A stretch of 64,000 nt of DNA from Streptomyces sp. NRRL F-2580 (lineage in GTDB: Bacteria > Actinomycetota > Actinomycetes > Streptomycetales > Streptomycetaceae): assembly GCF_000720115.1 (NCBI RefSeq), contig NZ_JOIR01000011.1, positions 248,001 to 312,000 of the forward strand, given 5' to 3'. Positions 16,709 to 24,351 of this stretch are shown piece after piece. The notes under the pieces were generated by a model. It worked only from the letters and a program-made list of their open reading frames with translations, was not told where the DNA came from and ran no database searches. Made by a program: the position numbers and the translations under genes. Every line of letters begins with the position of its first letter. The stretch's first letter is position 1.

Positions 16709-17815
16709 ATGCCCGAGAACGCGTATGCCAGCCGTCCGGCCGCCCCGTCAGGAGAGCCGTCCCCGCAGACCTGCCTCCAGGTCGCCAGGCAAGCCGCCCT
16801 CCTCGCCGTCACCGCCGCCGACGACGCCATGACCGCCGTGTGCCGCAGCCGATCCGGAGCCACCGCCCGCCTAGAGGCGGCCATGCACACGGCCCACAAG
16901 GAAGCCGTCGAGGCCGAGGGACACGCCGACCGCGCCGAGCGGTACGCCGACGACCACGACATGCCGGGCAGTGCACTGTTGTACTGCGCCCGAGAGGTCG
17001 TCGACCACGCCGTTCGCGCCCAGTTGGCGGCCGGGGTCGAGACGACGGCCGCCGACCTGCGGGCCGAGCTGGAGCGGACCTTGACTGCGACCGAGTACGC
17101 CGAGCAGGAGAGCGCCCGCCGCCAGGAGGAAGCCCAGCAGGAAGCCGAGGAGCGGGCCGCCACCGGCATGGACCGCGAGAACCGGGATCGGGCGGCGGCG
17201 AACCGGTACTTCGCGGAGCGGCACGTTGCCGAACTCGGCTGGACGGCGGGACACGTCCGTGTGCTGGCAGCCGCCGAGACCGGCCGCCTGTACTGGCGAG
17301 GCGGGCGAGCCCGGCAAGCGGCGCGGCACGGCGTATGCGGCGGTGGCCGCAGGGTCAGCCAGGAGAGGACGCAGGCACTGTTCGCCGCCCGGTTCCTCGT
17401 CGCCGCCCGCCAGGACGACGGTACCCGCGTGCTGACCCCCAGCCCAATGGGCCAGGTCGCCCTAGAACTCGCCCGGCTGCACCCGGCCGGACTGCACGCC
17501 AGCGACCAGGCCGCCTACGAGGCACGATTCGCCCAGGTCCGCCGACGGTACAAGCGCCGCGACGAGCAGAAGGCCGCCGCCCGCTGCCTGCCGCCGCTCG
17601 ACACCAGCGCACAGCGGCTGTACCGGCGACCGGTCACGCTCGCTGAACAAGAGGAGCGCGCCGGAAGCGACGCGACCGACCAGTGGGAGAACGAAGGCGG
17701 ATACTGCCCCGCGGTGAAGGCGCCGCGCCCAGCGACCACCCCCGTCGAGACCCCGCCGGCCCCAACGAGGTCGTGGACGAGCGGGAAGTTCGCCGTACAG
17801 TCCGCGTTGTGGTGA
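16709..17815 (+). CDS. Winged-helix-like DNA-binding protein with coiled coil
   Basis: 368 residues from the ATG at 16709 (GAGG 9 nt upstream). Residues about 30-160 are helical and Ala/Glu-rich, probably coiled coil. About residues 185-245 (VLAAAETGRLYWRGGRARQA, RRVSQERTQALFAARFLVAA, LTPSPMGQVALELA) read as a winged helix-turn-helix of the kind seen in Streptomyces plasmid proteins. A DNA-binding regulator of the element is inferred. Confidence 0.6.
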   Translation: MPENAYASRPAAPSGEPSPQTCLQVARQAALLAVTAADDAMTAVCRSRSGATARLEAAMHTAHKEAVEAEGHADRAERYADDHDMPGSALLYCAREVVDHAVRAQLAAGVETTAADLRAELERTLTATEYAEQESARRQEEAQQEAEERAATGMDRENRDRAAANRYFAERHVAELGWTAGHVRVLAAAETGRLYWRGGRARQAARHGVCGGGRRVSQERTQALFAARFLVAARQDDGTRVLTPSPMGQVALELARLHPAGLHASDQAAYEARFAQVRRRYKRRDEQKAAARCLPPLDTSAQRLYRRPVTLAEQEERAGSDATDQWENEGGYCPAVKAPRPATTPVETPPAPTRSWTSGKFAVQSALW

Positions 17816-17821
17816 TGCCGG

Positions 17822-18106
17822 GGTGCCGGCCGGAAAGGCTTCTTGCCTCCGGCGGGTCCTCTCTCGGAGGGGGTGGGGGCTGGTCGGTTGGGTGCCGCGC
17901 CGTCGTGGTTGAGGTAGAAGGCGGGGTTCCCTCCTCGGCCGGACACCCCAAGGGGCGTACCAGGAACCCGGGCACGGCGTCCAGGCCGAGCCGCTGCGCG
18001 GTCGCTGCGCGAGCCAGGACACCGCGCCCGGAACCCTGGTACGGCGGAGCTGTCCGACCGAGGAGGGAACCCCGCCCAGGCCCGTTGTGGCCGGGCCCGG
18101 CCGAGC
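17822..18106. repeat. 285-bp fold-back repeat, copy B
   Basis: Same length and orientation as copy A (11126-11410), about 97% identical. Inverted arms are at 17920-17973 and 18026-18077. The two A bases of the tandem GCTACGCG units in copy A are both G here (GCTGCGCG), a matched change. It begins just after the winged-helix gene and joins directly to the middle of another reading frame on its right. Confidence 0.85.
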
Positions 18107-18661
18107 CAGCAGGCGTACCACGGCATCCAGGAACTGAACCACGCCGCCACCCTCACCCACCTCGACGGCCGACAGCTCCACCTCTCCGAGCGCTTCGACG
18201 ACCCCGGGCAACTCCACATCAGAGGCGCATTCCCCGCCACGGACTACCCGTTCCGTAGGGGGGAGCGGGACAGCGTCCGCGTCGCCATGAGCGAGGCCCC
18301 CGCAGACATCGCAGCCTTGATCTCCGGCGACCTCATCCCCGTGCACCGCGACGTTCACGAGCGCGTGAAGCAGCACAACCACGAACGGGCCGAGGCTCGA
18401 CGTGACGTTGAAGAACTCGCCCGCGACTTTTCCGACCGGCTTCCCGGAGCCCGTACCCGGGTCGACGGAACAAGTGCCTATATCTACATGAACCTTGAGC
18501 CGGGCGAAGTGCGAATTGGGCTCGACGGGGGCGCGGTGAACGTCGTGCTCAACGACGCGCCCCGGATCATTGCCGACGCCGTCGTATTCGCAGTAAGCCG
18601 CTTCCTGCCCCACGTCCAGACCCCCGAGGGCGAGCGCGACGAGCACGAATACGCCCTCTAA
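18107..18661 (+). pseudogene. Hypothetical gene with 5' end displaced by repeat copy B
   Basis: An open frame runs without a start from the repeat edge to the TAA at 18661, reading QAYHGIQELNHAATLTHLDG onward to DEHEYAL. The first ATG inside it (18287) has no ribosome site. Upstream of the repeat a possible original start (GTG 17773, VDEREVRRTVRVVV) lies in a different frame after removing exactly 285 nt, so the break is not a clean insertion. The function is unknown. Confidence 0.5.
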
Positions 18662-18728
18662 CCCCCCTAGCATTCCCGGCGACGCGCTCCCGTAGCGCGC
18701 CGCCCCCTCAACGGCGAAAGGCCACGCG

Positions 18729-19088
18729 ATGAGCGCCGACATATTCGTTATCAAGCCGCGATGGACCGTGCAGGCCCCGCACCTCCGGTGCACCCTTAAA
18801 CGGGCTCTTGCTCTCCAGTCCGCACAGAATGTGTGGTCCGGTACCGAGAACATCAACAACGCCGTAGCAATGGCCTACGGTGACGAACTCCCGGATTCCG
18901 GCCGATGGCTTCTCACTCGCTCCCAGCTTCGCACGCTCAAAATCGCGATTGAGTGGCGCAGGGCCAAGCGTGCGGCCAGCGACCGGGAAACCGCCCCCGA
19001 TATCCTCGAACACTGGACAGAGATAGAGGACCAGGTCATAGAGGGGTACCGGGGTGCGTGCCACGCGGAGGGGCTGCACTGGATCTAG
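18729..19088 (+). CDS. Hypothetical protein
   Basis: 119 residues; start with GAAAGG 8 nt upstream. No family recognised. Mixed alpha/beta with a basic central helix (LRTLKIAIEWRRAKRAASDR). Its TAG overlaps the left arm of an 8-bp inverted repeat that flanks the next promoter's -35. Confidence 0.6.
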   Translation: MSADIFVIKPRWTVQAPHLRCTLKRALALQSAQNVWSGTENINNAVAMAYGDELPDSGRWLLTRSQLRTLKIAIEWRRAKRAASDRETAPDILEHWTEIEDQVIEGYRGACHAEGLHWI

Positions 19089-19199
19089 GGTTGCCGAAAA
19101 CCCTAGAACATGGTTTAATTAGTGGTGTCGGAAGGGGAGGGCAACACCCCGAACCGACATCGCAGGGCCAGCCGGCCCTGGACTCCCAATTCTCACCAG
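19085..19199 (+). promoter_or_regulatory. Element leader 3: promoter with flanking inverted repeat, AGGGCAACA hairpin, TCTCACCAG box
   Basis: TTGCCG (19091) - 17 nt - TTTAAT (19114). An 8-bp inverted repeat CTAGGGTT / AACCCTAG (19085-19106) brackets the -35 and could be an operator or the end of the upstream transcript. Hairpin TGTCGG (19126) / CCGACA (19154) with GGGG/CCCC closes loop AGGGCAACA (19138-19146). TCTCACCAG at 19191-19199 is 12 nt before the ATG. Confidence 0.8.
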
Positions 19200-19211
19200 G
19201 AGGACCGCGAC

Positions 19212-20102
19212 ATGCCCCGTAAGCCGAAGATGACCGACGAAGAGCGCCGCGCCTACAGCGCCAAGATGCGCGGTGAACTCGAAGCCGTCATGGATCGCGC
19301 TTACGGCGCGATGGTCGCCAGCGAGGAATTCTGGACCACGGTCATGCGCACGGCCGCGAAGCTGACCCACCCGGACCGCGACGACCGTAGCCCCGCCAAC
19401 TGCATCGCCGTCGCCGCCCAGTGCCCGCATGCAACCCACGTACTCAGCTCCGGAGACTGGCGAAAGGCCGGGCGCTTCCCGGTCAAGGGGTCCACCTCCA
19501 TCCGCATATGGACGCCGATTAAGCGCCGTTCCGAAGATGCCCAGGATGCCGCGGCCGCAGCCGCCGACAGCGGGCAGGGGGAGGCCGCCAACGGCGCCGC
19601 CGAGGGGGAGGGGCGGAAGGTGTCCGGCTTCAAGGCGGGGCCTGTGTTCGACATCAGCCAGACCGACGGCGACGCCTACGAGCCGCCCGCCGCTGCTCCG
19701 CTCGCCGCCGAGGTCATCCGGGATGTCCTGGTGAGCCAGTACCGGGACCAGTACCACGAGGACCCCGAGCAGGCCGGGGGGTTCGACTTCACCCAGGAGG
19801 CCCCCGGCAACGCCGTCCGCATCCTGCTGTACGGCCACGCATGGCGACGCATTACCGAGGCGGACGCCCCGCTTCCCGGTCAGCACGCGGCCGAGGTCGC
19901 CTCAGCCGCCCACGTCGCCGCGCTGATCCTCGGAGTCGGCCCCGGACCGGCCGTCATGCCCCCGCTCGCGGGCATCATCACCCAGGACAAGAAGCCCCCG
20001 GTTCACGAGTCCGCCGTCCGCGTCATCGAGACCGGCCGTGCCATCGCCCACGCCGTCGCCACGTCCGCCGAGCGCCGCCGCGAGCTTGCCCCGGCTGGTT
20101 GA
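19212..20102 (+). CDS. ArdC-like ssDNA-binding-domain protein (anti-restriction type)
   Basis: 296 residues from the ATG at 19212 (AGGAGG 8 nt upstream). Residues about 60-165 follow the ArdC N-terminal pattern: SPANCIAVAAQCPHATHVLS, W-x-K-x-G-RFPVKGSTSIRIWTP, and after an Ala/Gly-rich insert GFKAGPVFDISQTDG. ArdC proteins bind single-stranded DNA and protect incoming plasmids from restriction. The HExxH-type metalloprotease motif of full ArdC is not seen, so this may be a DNA-binding version only. Confidence 0.75.
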   Translation: MPRKPKMTDEERRAYSAKMRGELEAVMDRAYGAMVASEEFWTTVMRTAAKLTHPDRDDRSPANCIAVAAQCPHATHVLSSGDWRKAGRFPVKGSTSIRIWTPIKRRSEDAQDAAAAAADSGQGEAANGAAEGEGRKVSGFKAGPVFDISQTDGDAYEPPAAAPLAAEVIRDVLVSQYRDQYHEDPEQAGGFDFTQEAPGNAVRILLYGHAWRRITEADAPLPGQHAAEVASAAHVAALILGVGPGPAVMPPLAGIITQDKKPPVHESAVRVIETGRAIAHAVATSAERRRELAPAG

Positions 20103-20209
20103 CCCTCACCCAAGAACATGGTTTAATTAATGGTGTCGGAGGGGGAGGGCAACACCCCCGACCGACATCCCCGCCGGGGCCGACCGGCCCCGGCGGAACC
20201 TCTCACCAG
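20099..20209 (+). promoter_or_regulatory. Element leader 4: promoter, AGGGCAACA hairpin, TCTCACCAG box
   Basis: TTGACC (20099, overlapping the preceding stop codon) - 17 nt - TTTAAT (20122). Hairpin TGTCGG (20134) / CCGACA (20162) with GGGGG/CCCCC closes loop AGGGCAACA (20146-20154). TCTCACCAG at 20201-20209, 12 nt before the ATG. The best match of the set to a consensus -35. Confidence 0.82.
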
Positions 20210-20221
20210 ACAGGACACGAC

Positions 20222-20644
20222 ATGCTCTCCACCCGCCAGACCCCCACCGTCCAGGACTTCCCCACCGCGACGCTCGTACTGGCCGGACCCTGGTTCCGGG
20301 GCCACCAGCTCGACACCCGCCCCGCCGTCGTCGTCGGTCCCTTCGGCGGACCGGAGTTCGCGGACGAGGCCACCATGTCCGTGGTCTGGTACTTCACCCT
20401 CGGTGCCCCGCAGCCCGGCGACAGCGTCCAGGCGATGTTCCCGCACGAGCTGACGCCGATTGACGACACGCTGACCACGATGCACCAGGACACGTTCCGC
20501 GACATCGCCCGCAGCCTGCGCCGGGGACGGTTCGCCTACGACGACGGGGACGCACTCCGCGCCGCCGTGCGCCAGGCATGGCGCGAGCGTGCCGGACTGG
20601 CCGACGCCGACCCGGCCGCGCGGCACACGCTCCACCGCAGCTGA
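20222..20644 (+). CDS. Hypothetical protein
   Basis: 140 residues from the ATG at 20222, AGGA 7 nt upstream, directly after leader 4. No family recognised. The C-terminal half is helical with a basic segment (RDIARSLRRGRFAYDDGDAL). A longer frame from 19841 ignores the leader and is rejected. Confidence 0.6.
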   Translation: MLSTRQTPTVQDFPTATLVLAGPWFRGHQLDTRPAVVVGPFGGPEFADEATMSVVWYFTLGAPQPGDSVQAMFPHELTPIDDTLTTMHQDTFRDIARSLRRGRFAYDDGDALRAAVRQAWRERAGLADADPAARHTLHRS

Positions 20645-20654
20645 CCACGGCCCC

Positions 20655-20945
20655 GCCGGTCCGGGGGAGGGCAACACCCCCGGACCGGCAGGCCCCCAGC
20701 ACCCAAGCGGACACCCCTTCGGGGCGGCAGCAGCAAGGTCCGGTGCGTTCACCGCCGCCAGCCGGCTCCGCCGACTGACGACGGGCACCGGACCGCGAAG
20801 GACGCGCCCCGCGGGGGCGCGGCAGCCCCTGCCGTCGCGCAGGCGCGACGGCCCGCGAGCCGATCGTCCCTCACGGCCCGCGCCCGTGGTGCAGCACCGC
20901 TGCCAACGCACGGTCCGGACAGGCCGGACCACAAACTCTCACCAG
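20655..20945 (+). promoter_or_regulatory. Structured leader of the DUF3560 gene: perfect AGGGCAACA hairpin and TCTCACCAG box
   Basis: A perfect 13-bp stem GCCGGTCCGGGGG (20655) / CCCCCGGACCGGC (20677) holds the loop AGGGCAACA (20668-20676). The stem sequence differs from the other leaders. No TTTAAT box precedes it, so it probably lies within a transcript started upstream. Further GC hairpins follow (for example GCCGTCGCGC / GCGCGACGGC near 20841). TCTCACCAG at 20937-20945 is 14 nt before the GTG. Confidence 0.75.
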
Positions 20946-20959
20946 AAAAGACCAGTTCA

Positions 20960-21973
20960 GTGACAATCGAGATCACCCACACTCGCCGAGAAGGAACCCT
21001 GATCGAGGGCACCAGTCGGAACGACGGATCAGCCGAAATCCTGCGGCTCCGCGAGTACGGCCGCACCCAGCGCCAGCCCTTCCGCTGGAGCAGGAACCTT
21101 GACTGCTGGTACCTCCCCCACAGCCGCGACCACGCCACCTACACCCCCTCGCTCGAACTCCTCGCGCAGCGACTCCGAGACACGGGCTTCGAGGTCACGT
21201 TGACCATCGACAACGCGGACCGCCGATCGTTCTCCGAGGCCGAGCAGGACCGGGAGGAGAAGGCCGAGGGCCGGGCCGAGAGGTTCGGCGGATACGCCGA
21301 CAACGCCGCCCGCAACTCCGAGGCCGCGTGGAAGTCGAGCCACGAGATATCCGAGCGGTTTGCCTATGGTCAGCCCATCCTCATCGGCCACCACTCCGAG
21401 GGCCGCGCCCGCCGTGATCACGCCCGGATGGACAACGCGATGCGCAAGAGCATCGGCGAGCGCGACCGTGCCGAGCACTGGACCGGCCGCGCCCAGGCCG
21501 CCGCGAACTACGAGCGGTTCAAGAAGGACCCCGGCCGCACGCTCCGCCGTCTCGACAAGCTGCGGGCCGACCTCCGCGCGGTTGAGAAGTGGCAGCGCGG
21601 CAAGTCCGCCAAGGGCTATTCCCGCAACCCCAACGACCCCGAGCTGACGATCCGGCACGAGGAACTGACCGAAGAGATCGAGCACTGGCAGCAGATCATC
21701 AAGGACGCCGAGGCCGAAGGCTTCAAGGTCTGGTCGAAGGCCGACTTCACGCGCGGTGACTTCGTTCTCTACCGAGGCACCTGGTACGAGGTCCTGCGCG
21801 TCAACCCGAAGTCCGTGACCATCCCGCACATCCACAACGGCGTCGGTCAGCACGTCGTCCGCGCCACGGGCAACCGGCACGACGACTGGACCTGGACCGT
21901 CCCCTACGACGACGTCTCGGGACGCAAGAGCGCCGACGAGATGCAGCCGACGGCCCCGGCCGAGGCCGCGTAG
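20960..21973 (+). CDS. DUF3560-domain protein
   Basis: 337 residues from the GTG at 20960. Residues about 95-180 are the DUF3560 signature: ERFGGYADNAARNSEAAW, ISERFAYGQPILIGHHSEGR and DHARMDNAMRKSIGERDRAE. A coiled-coil-like helix and a small beta domain (GDFVLYRGTWYEVLRVNPKS) follow. The domain is common on actinobacterial plasmids and phages. The function is unknown; a DNA-associated role is guesswork. Confidence 0.85.
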   Translation: MTIEITHTRREGTLIEGTSRNDGSAEILRLREYGRTQRQPFRWSRNLDCWYLPHSRDHATYTPSLELLAQRLRDTGFEVTLTIDNADRRSFSEAEQDREEKAEGRAERFGGYADNAARNSEAAWKSSHEISERFAYGQPILIGHHSEGRARRDHARMDNAMRKSIGERDRAEHWTGRAQAAANYERFKKDPGRTLRRLDKLRADLRAVEKWQRGKSAKGYSRNPNDPELTIRHEELTEEIEHWQQIIKDAEAEGFKVWSKADFTRGDFVLYRGTWYEVLRVNPKSVTIPHIHNGVGQHVVRATGNRHDDWTWTVPYDDVSGRKSADEMQPTAPAEAA

Positions 21974-21983
21974 CGATTGCCCC

Positions 21984-22017
21984 GCCCGCCCCGGCGGCCG
22001 TGCGTCCCGGGGCGGGC
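21984..22017 (+). terminator. GC hairpin after the DUF3560 gene
   Basis: An 11-bp stem GCCCGCCCCGG / CCGGGGCGGGC 11 nt after the stop. It also immediately precedes the next TCTCACCAG box, so read-through or processing may matter. Confidence 0.55.
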
Positions 22018-22022
22018 CCCTC

Positions 22023-22031
22023 TCTCACCAG
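22023..22031 (+). promoter_or_regulatory. TCTCACCAG start-associated box without its own hairpin promoter
   Basis: The box lies 14 nt before the ATG at 22046, the same spacing as in leaders 1, 2 and the DUF3560 leader, but no TTTAAT promoter or GGGCAAC hairpin is seen between this gene and the preceding one. Confidence 0.65.
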
Positions 22032-22045
22032 AACAGGGCACCACC

Positions 22046-22744
22046 ATGAGCACTCAACTCCTCGAACGACCCGCGATCGTCACCGTCTCCGACGACGAGA
22101 CGGGCGACCACCGCACTCCCGACCCCAGCCAACTCGACCACCGGACGGCCGTCCGCGAAGTTGCGGCGACCGCCTCCCTTCAGGCCGCCATGCCGTACCG
22201 CGTCGGAGTCCCGGACATGTCGTGCCGGTACCCCGTGATCATCGGTGAGGACCAGGTCATCGGACGCGCCCACCGGTGGCACCGGGACTGGTGGGTCGAC
22301 ACCAGCACGGGGGAACACAACCTCCGCCGCCCGCCCACAGGCGTCCCAGGCATCGAGATGGCTGCCGCCCACCTAGCCCAGGAGTACGCCGCCGGACGCA
22401 TCACCGCCGTTCCCCTGGACCAAGTCCGGGCCGAAGCGCCCAAGCCGCTCAACGGGCCGGTGCCCCTGCTGCACCCGCGGATGCCCGTCACCGATCGCAA
22501 CATCGAGAGCGCGCAGACGGCGTTCGCGGGACTCGCGGCCCACCACTGGCGGGCGGTCCTCACAGGGTTCCCGGGCTCCGATAACCACTGGTTCCTCTCT
22601 TGCCTGTTGTGCCCGTGGGAGGGCCCGAAGTTCTGGTCGCACTTGCGCGGGCGCAACGGGGCCCCGCCGAGCGCTCACCGCCACGAGGGCGGCTGCATCG
22701 GCAAGGACAAGGTCCGCCAGCTGATCCCCGCCTACCAGCACTAG
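22046..22744 (+). CDS. Hypothetical protein with C-terminal Cys/His zinc site
   Basis: 232 residues. The C-terminus carries CLLCPWEGP followed by H-x-x-x-C (RHEGGC), probably one zinc finger. The string CxxCxWEGP also occurs in the gene at 23693 (CLTCDWEGP), so the two share a small zinc module. The N-terminal part has a beta-rich segment (YPVIIGEDQVIGRAHRWHRD). No catalytic motif. Confidence 0.6.
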   Translation: MSTQLLERPAIVTVSDDETGDHRTPDPSQLDHRTAVREVAATASLQAAMPYRVGVPDMSCRYPVIIGEDQVIGRAHRWHRDWWVDTSTGEHNLRRPPTGVPGIEMAAAHLAQEYAAGRITAVPLDQVRAEAPKPLNGPVPLLHPRMPVTDRNIESAQTAFAGLAAHHWRAVLTGFPGSDNHWFLSCLLCPWEGPKFWSHLRGRNGAPPSAHRHEGGCIGKDKVRQLIPAYQH

Positions 22745-22751
22745 CCCGACC

Positions 22752-22781
22752 CCGGGGGCGGCGCGACGCCGCCGCCCCCGG
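22752..22781 (+). terminator. GC hairpin terminator
   Basis: A 12-bp stem CCGGGGGCGGCG / CGCCGCCCCCGG with a 6-nt loop, 7 nt after the stop codon. Confidence 0.65.
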
Positions 22782-22802
22782 CCTCCCGAAACGGACACCA
22801 CC

Positions 22803-23252
22803 ATGCCGATCCGCTACAGCCCCGAAAGCGTCGTCATCGCGGACACCCCGGCCGGAATCCTGGAATGGGCCGCCCACCACATCGAACACGTCGGCATCCA
22901 CCAGGGCCCCCGCCTGTTCGCCGGCCCCGGCCGCACCGCCACCCTGCCGTGCTGGCCGCGCGGCGCCTTGGAAGTCGCCGCCGGACACGGGCGGGGAGCC
23001 GCCGGCCGGACGTACGACTGGGACCGCATCCACCGAGCCCGCGACCACGCGTTCGGCGTCCTCGCCGAGACCCTCACCGGTCACCCCGGCGACGCCAACG
23101 AGCCCGCCGCCGAGAAAGCCCTACACCGCGAGGTGATCGACCGGTGGAGCGCCGAGCCCGGCCGCACCGCCACCGACGCCGCCCGCGCCTTCCGTGCCGC
23201 CGCCGCCCGCGCTGAACGTGCGCACGGCGCACAGGGCCTTCTATCCCTCTGA
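22803..23252 (+). CDS. DUF6197-like hypothetical protein (paralogue of 12149-12613)
   Basis: 149 residues. ILEWAAHHIEHVGIHQGPRL parallels the start of the gene at 12149. The C-terminal helices (AARAFRAAAARAERAHG) are also similar in kind. This suggests duplication within the element. Function unknown. Confidence 0.6.
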   Translation: MPIRYSPESVVIADTPAGILEWAAHHIEHVGIHQGPRLFAGPGRTATLPCWPRGALEVAAGHGRGAAGRTYDWDRIHRARDHAFGVLAETLTGHPGDANEPAAEKALHREVIDRWSAEPGRTATDAARAFRAAAARAERAHGAQGLLSL

Positions 23253-23294
23253 CCGCCTCTCTCTCCCCACATCGAGTCTTCGAAGGCCAGCACC

Positions 23295-23696
23295 ATGGAC
23301 GAGACGACAGAATCCCGCAGCACCACCAGGACGCCGAGCCGCCGCGGGGGCGCCACTCCGAGCCGGGACGGCGTCCACCGGATCGGTGTCCCACTCCAAC
23401 CCCGGCTCAGCGCGTCCGAGCTGATCCGCGTACTCCTCGCGGCCCCCGTGGAGACCGACCTTCACACCCTTGACCCCGTACAGGTCCGATCACTCATCGC
23501 CGACGTGCTCACCCAGCACGGCTACGACGTACTCGACCGGTCGCCGTTCTACCCCGACTTCGACCGCCACCAGGACGCCCGCCGTGCGATCCGGCGCGCG
23601 TACGGCCCGCGGTTCATCGACGCCCCCGACGAACAAGCCGTCCTTGCCGATCCCCTCCGCGAAGTGCTCGTCGCCGCACGGAGCGAGAAGCCATGA
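23295..23696 (+). CDS. Hypothetical protein
   Basis: 133 residues. The N-terminus is disordered and Ser/Thr/Arg-rich; from about residue 35 there is a compact helical domain (LSASELIRVLLAAPVETDLH, SLIADVLTQHGYDVLD). Family not recognised. Its stop overlaps the next start (ATGA), so it is coupled to the DUF6349-like gene. Confidence 0.55.
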   Translation: MDETTESRSTTRTPSRRGGATPSRDGVHRIGVPLQPRLSASELIRVLLAAPVETDLHTLDPVQVRSLIADVLTQHGYDVLDRSPFYPDFDRHQDARRAIRRAYGPRFIDAPDEQAVLADPLREVLVAARSEKP

Positions 23697-24301
23697 CCGC
23701 GACCGTCACCGAGCCGACCGGCGCACGAGCGCGACAGACGTACTACTGGCGGGTGCGCACCGCACGGACGCGCGCCCTCGCGAAGCAGAGCGCGGCGCAG
23801 ACGTGGCACATCCAGCCCGGACACCCGGGCGGCGCGTACTGCGACCTCGGGCACGAACGGGACCGGCCCGCACATCACGCACCGACCCTGCTCTCCCGCA
23901 GCCGGCCCCCCGGCCGCCGGGATGAGCAGGAGTTCCGCGGCGGGTGCCTCACCTGTGACTGGGAGGGCCCCGTCCACCGCGGCGACGGGTACGGCGACGG
24001 TGACAACGAGGCGGTGGAGGACGCCCACGACCACGCGTTCCCTGGGTGGCGGACGCTGCCGCCGATCACCAGGGTCAAGGACCGGTGGAAGATCCCGCAA
24101 CGCCGAGGCCGCTGGAATCAGCTGACATCCCTGTACCCGGCGGGGTGGGTGGACCAGGGCGCACCGCTCCTGGCCTGGAGCCGCCACCGCCGCGAAGCCC
24201 ATGCCCCACCGCACGCGGGACGCCCCCGCTACGAACTCCGGATCGACCAGCCGCCGAGCGACCGGGGCGAGCCCCCGACAGATCAGGGGGCCCTCTTCTG
24301 A
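23693..24301 (+). CDS. DUF6349-like zinc-site protein
   Basis: 202 residues. Central GGCLTCDWEGPVHRGD then a DNEAVEDAHDHAFPGW stretch and a WPAGW-like segment (LYPAGWVDQGAPLLAW) match my memory of DUF6349 proteins from Streptomyces plasmids. Likely one zinc ion bound by the CxxC and the His residues. It shares CxxCxWEGP with the gene at 22046. Confidence 0.6.
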   Translation: MTATVTEPTGARARQTYYWRVRTARTRALAKQSAAQTWHIQPGHPGGAYCDLGHERDRPAHHAPTLLSRSRPPGRRDEQEFRGGCLTCDWEGPVHRGDGYGDGDNEAVEDAHDHAFPGWRTLPPITRVKDRWKIPQRRGRWNQLTSLYPAGWVDQGAPLLAWSRHRREAHAPPHAGRPRYELRIDQPPSDRGEPPTDQGALF

Positions 24302-24351
24302 TTACCGCCGTCCTCCGGACCAGGGCCCCGCCCCGGCCACGGTAAAGGTGG

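Noticed and set aside
15811..17646. Long plus-strand Arg/Pro-rich frame across 15811-17646
   Set aside because: It overlaps two supported genes and a terminator hairpin and has the composition of an out-of-frame translation.
16637..23010. GC-rich 20-mer shared by 16637-16660 and 22989-23010
   Set aside because: In DNA this GC-rich, with one copy inside coding sequence and no conserved context, chance is the simpler reading.
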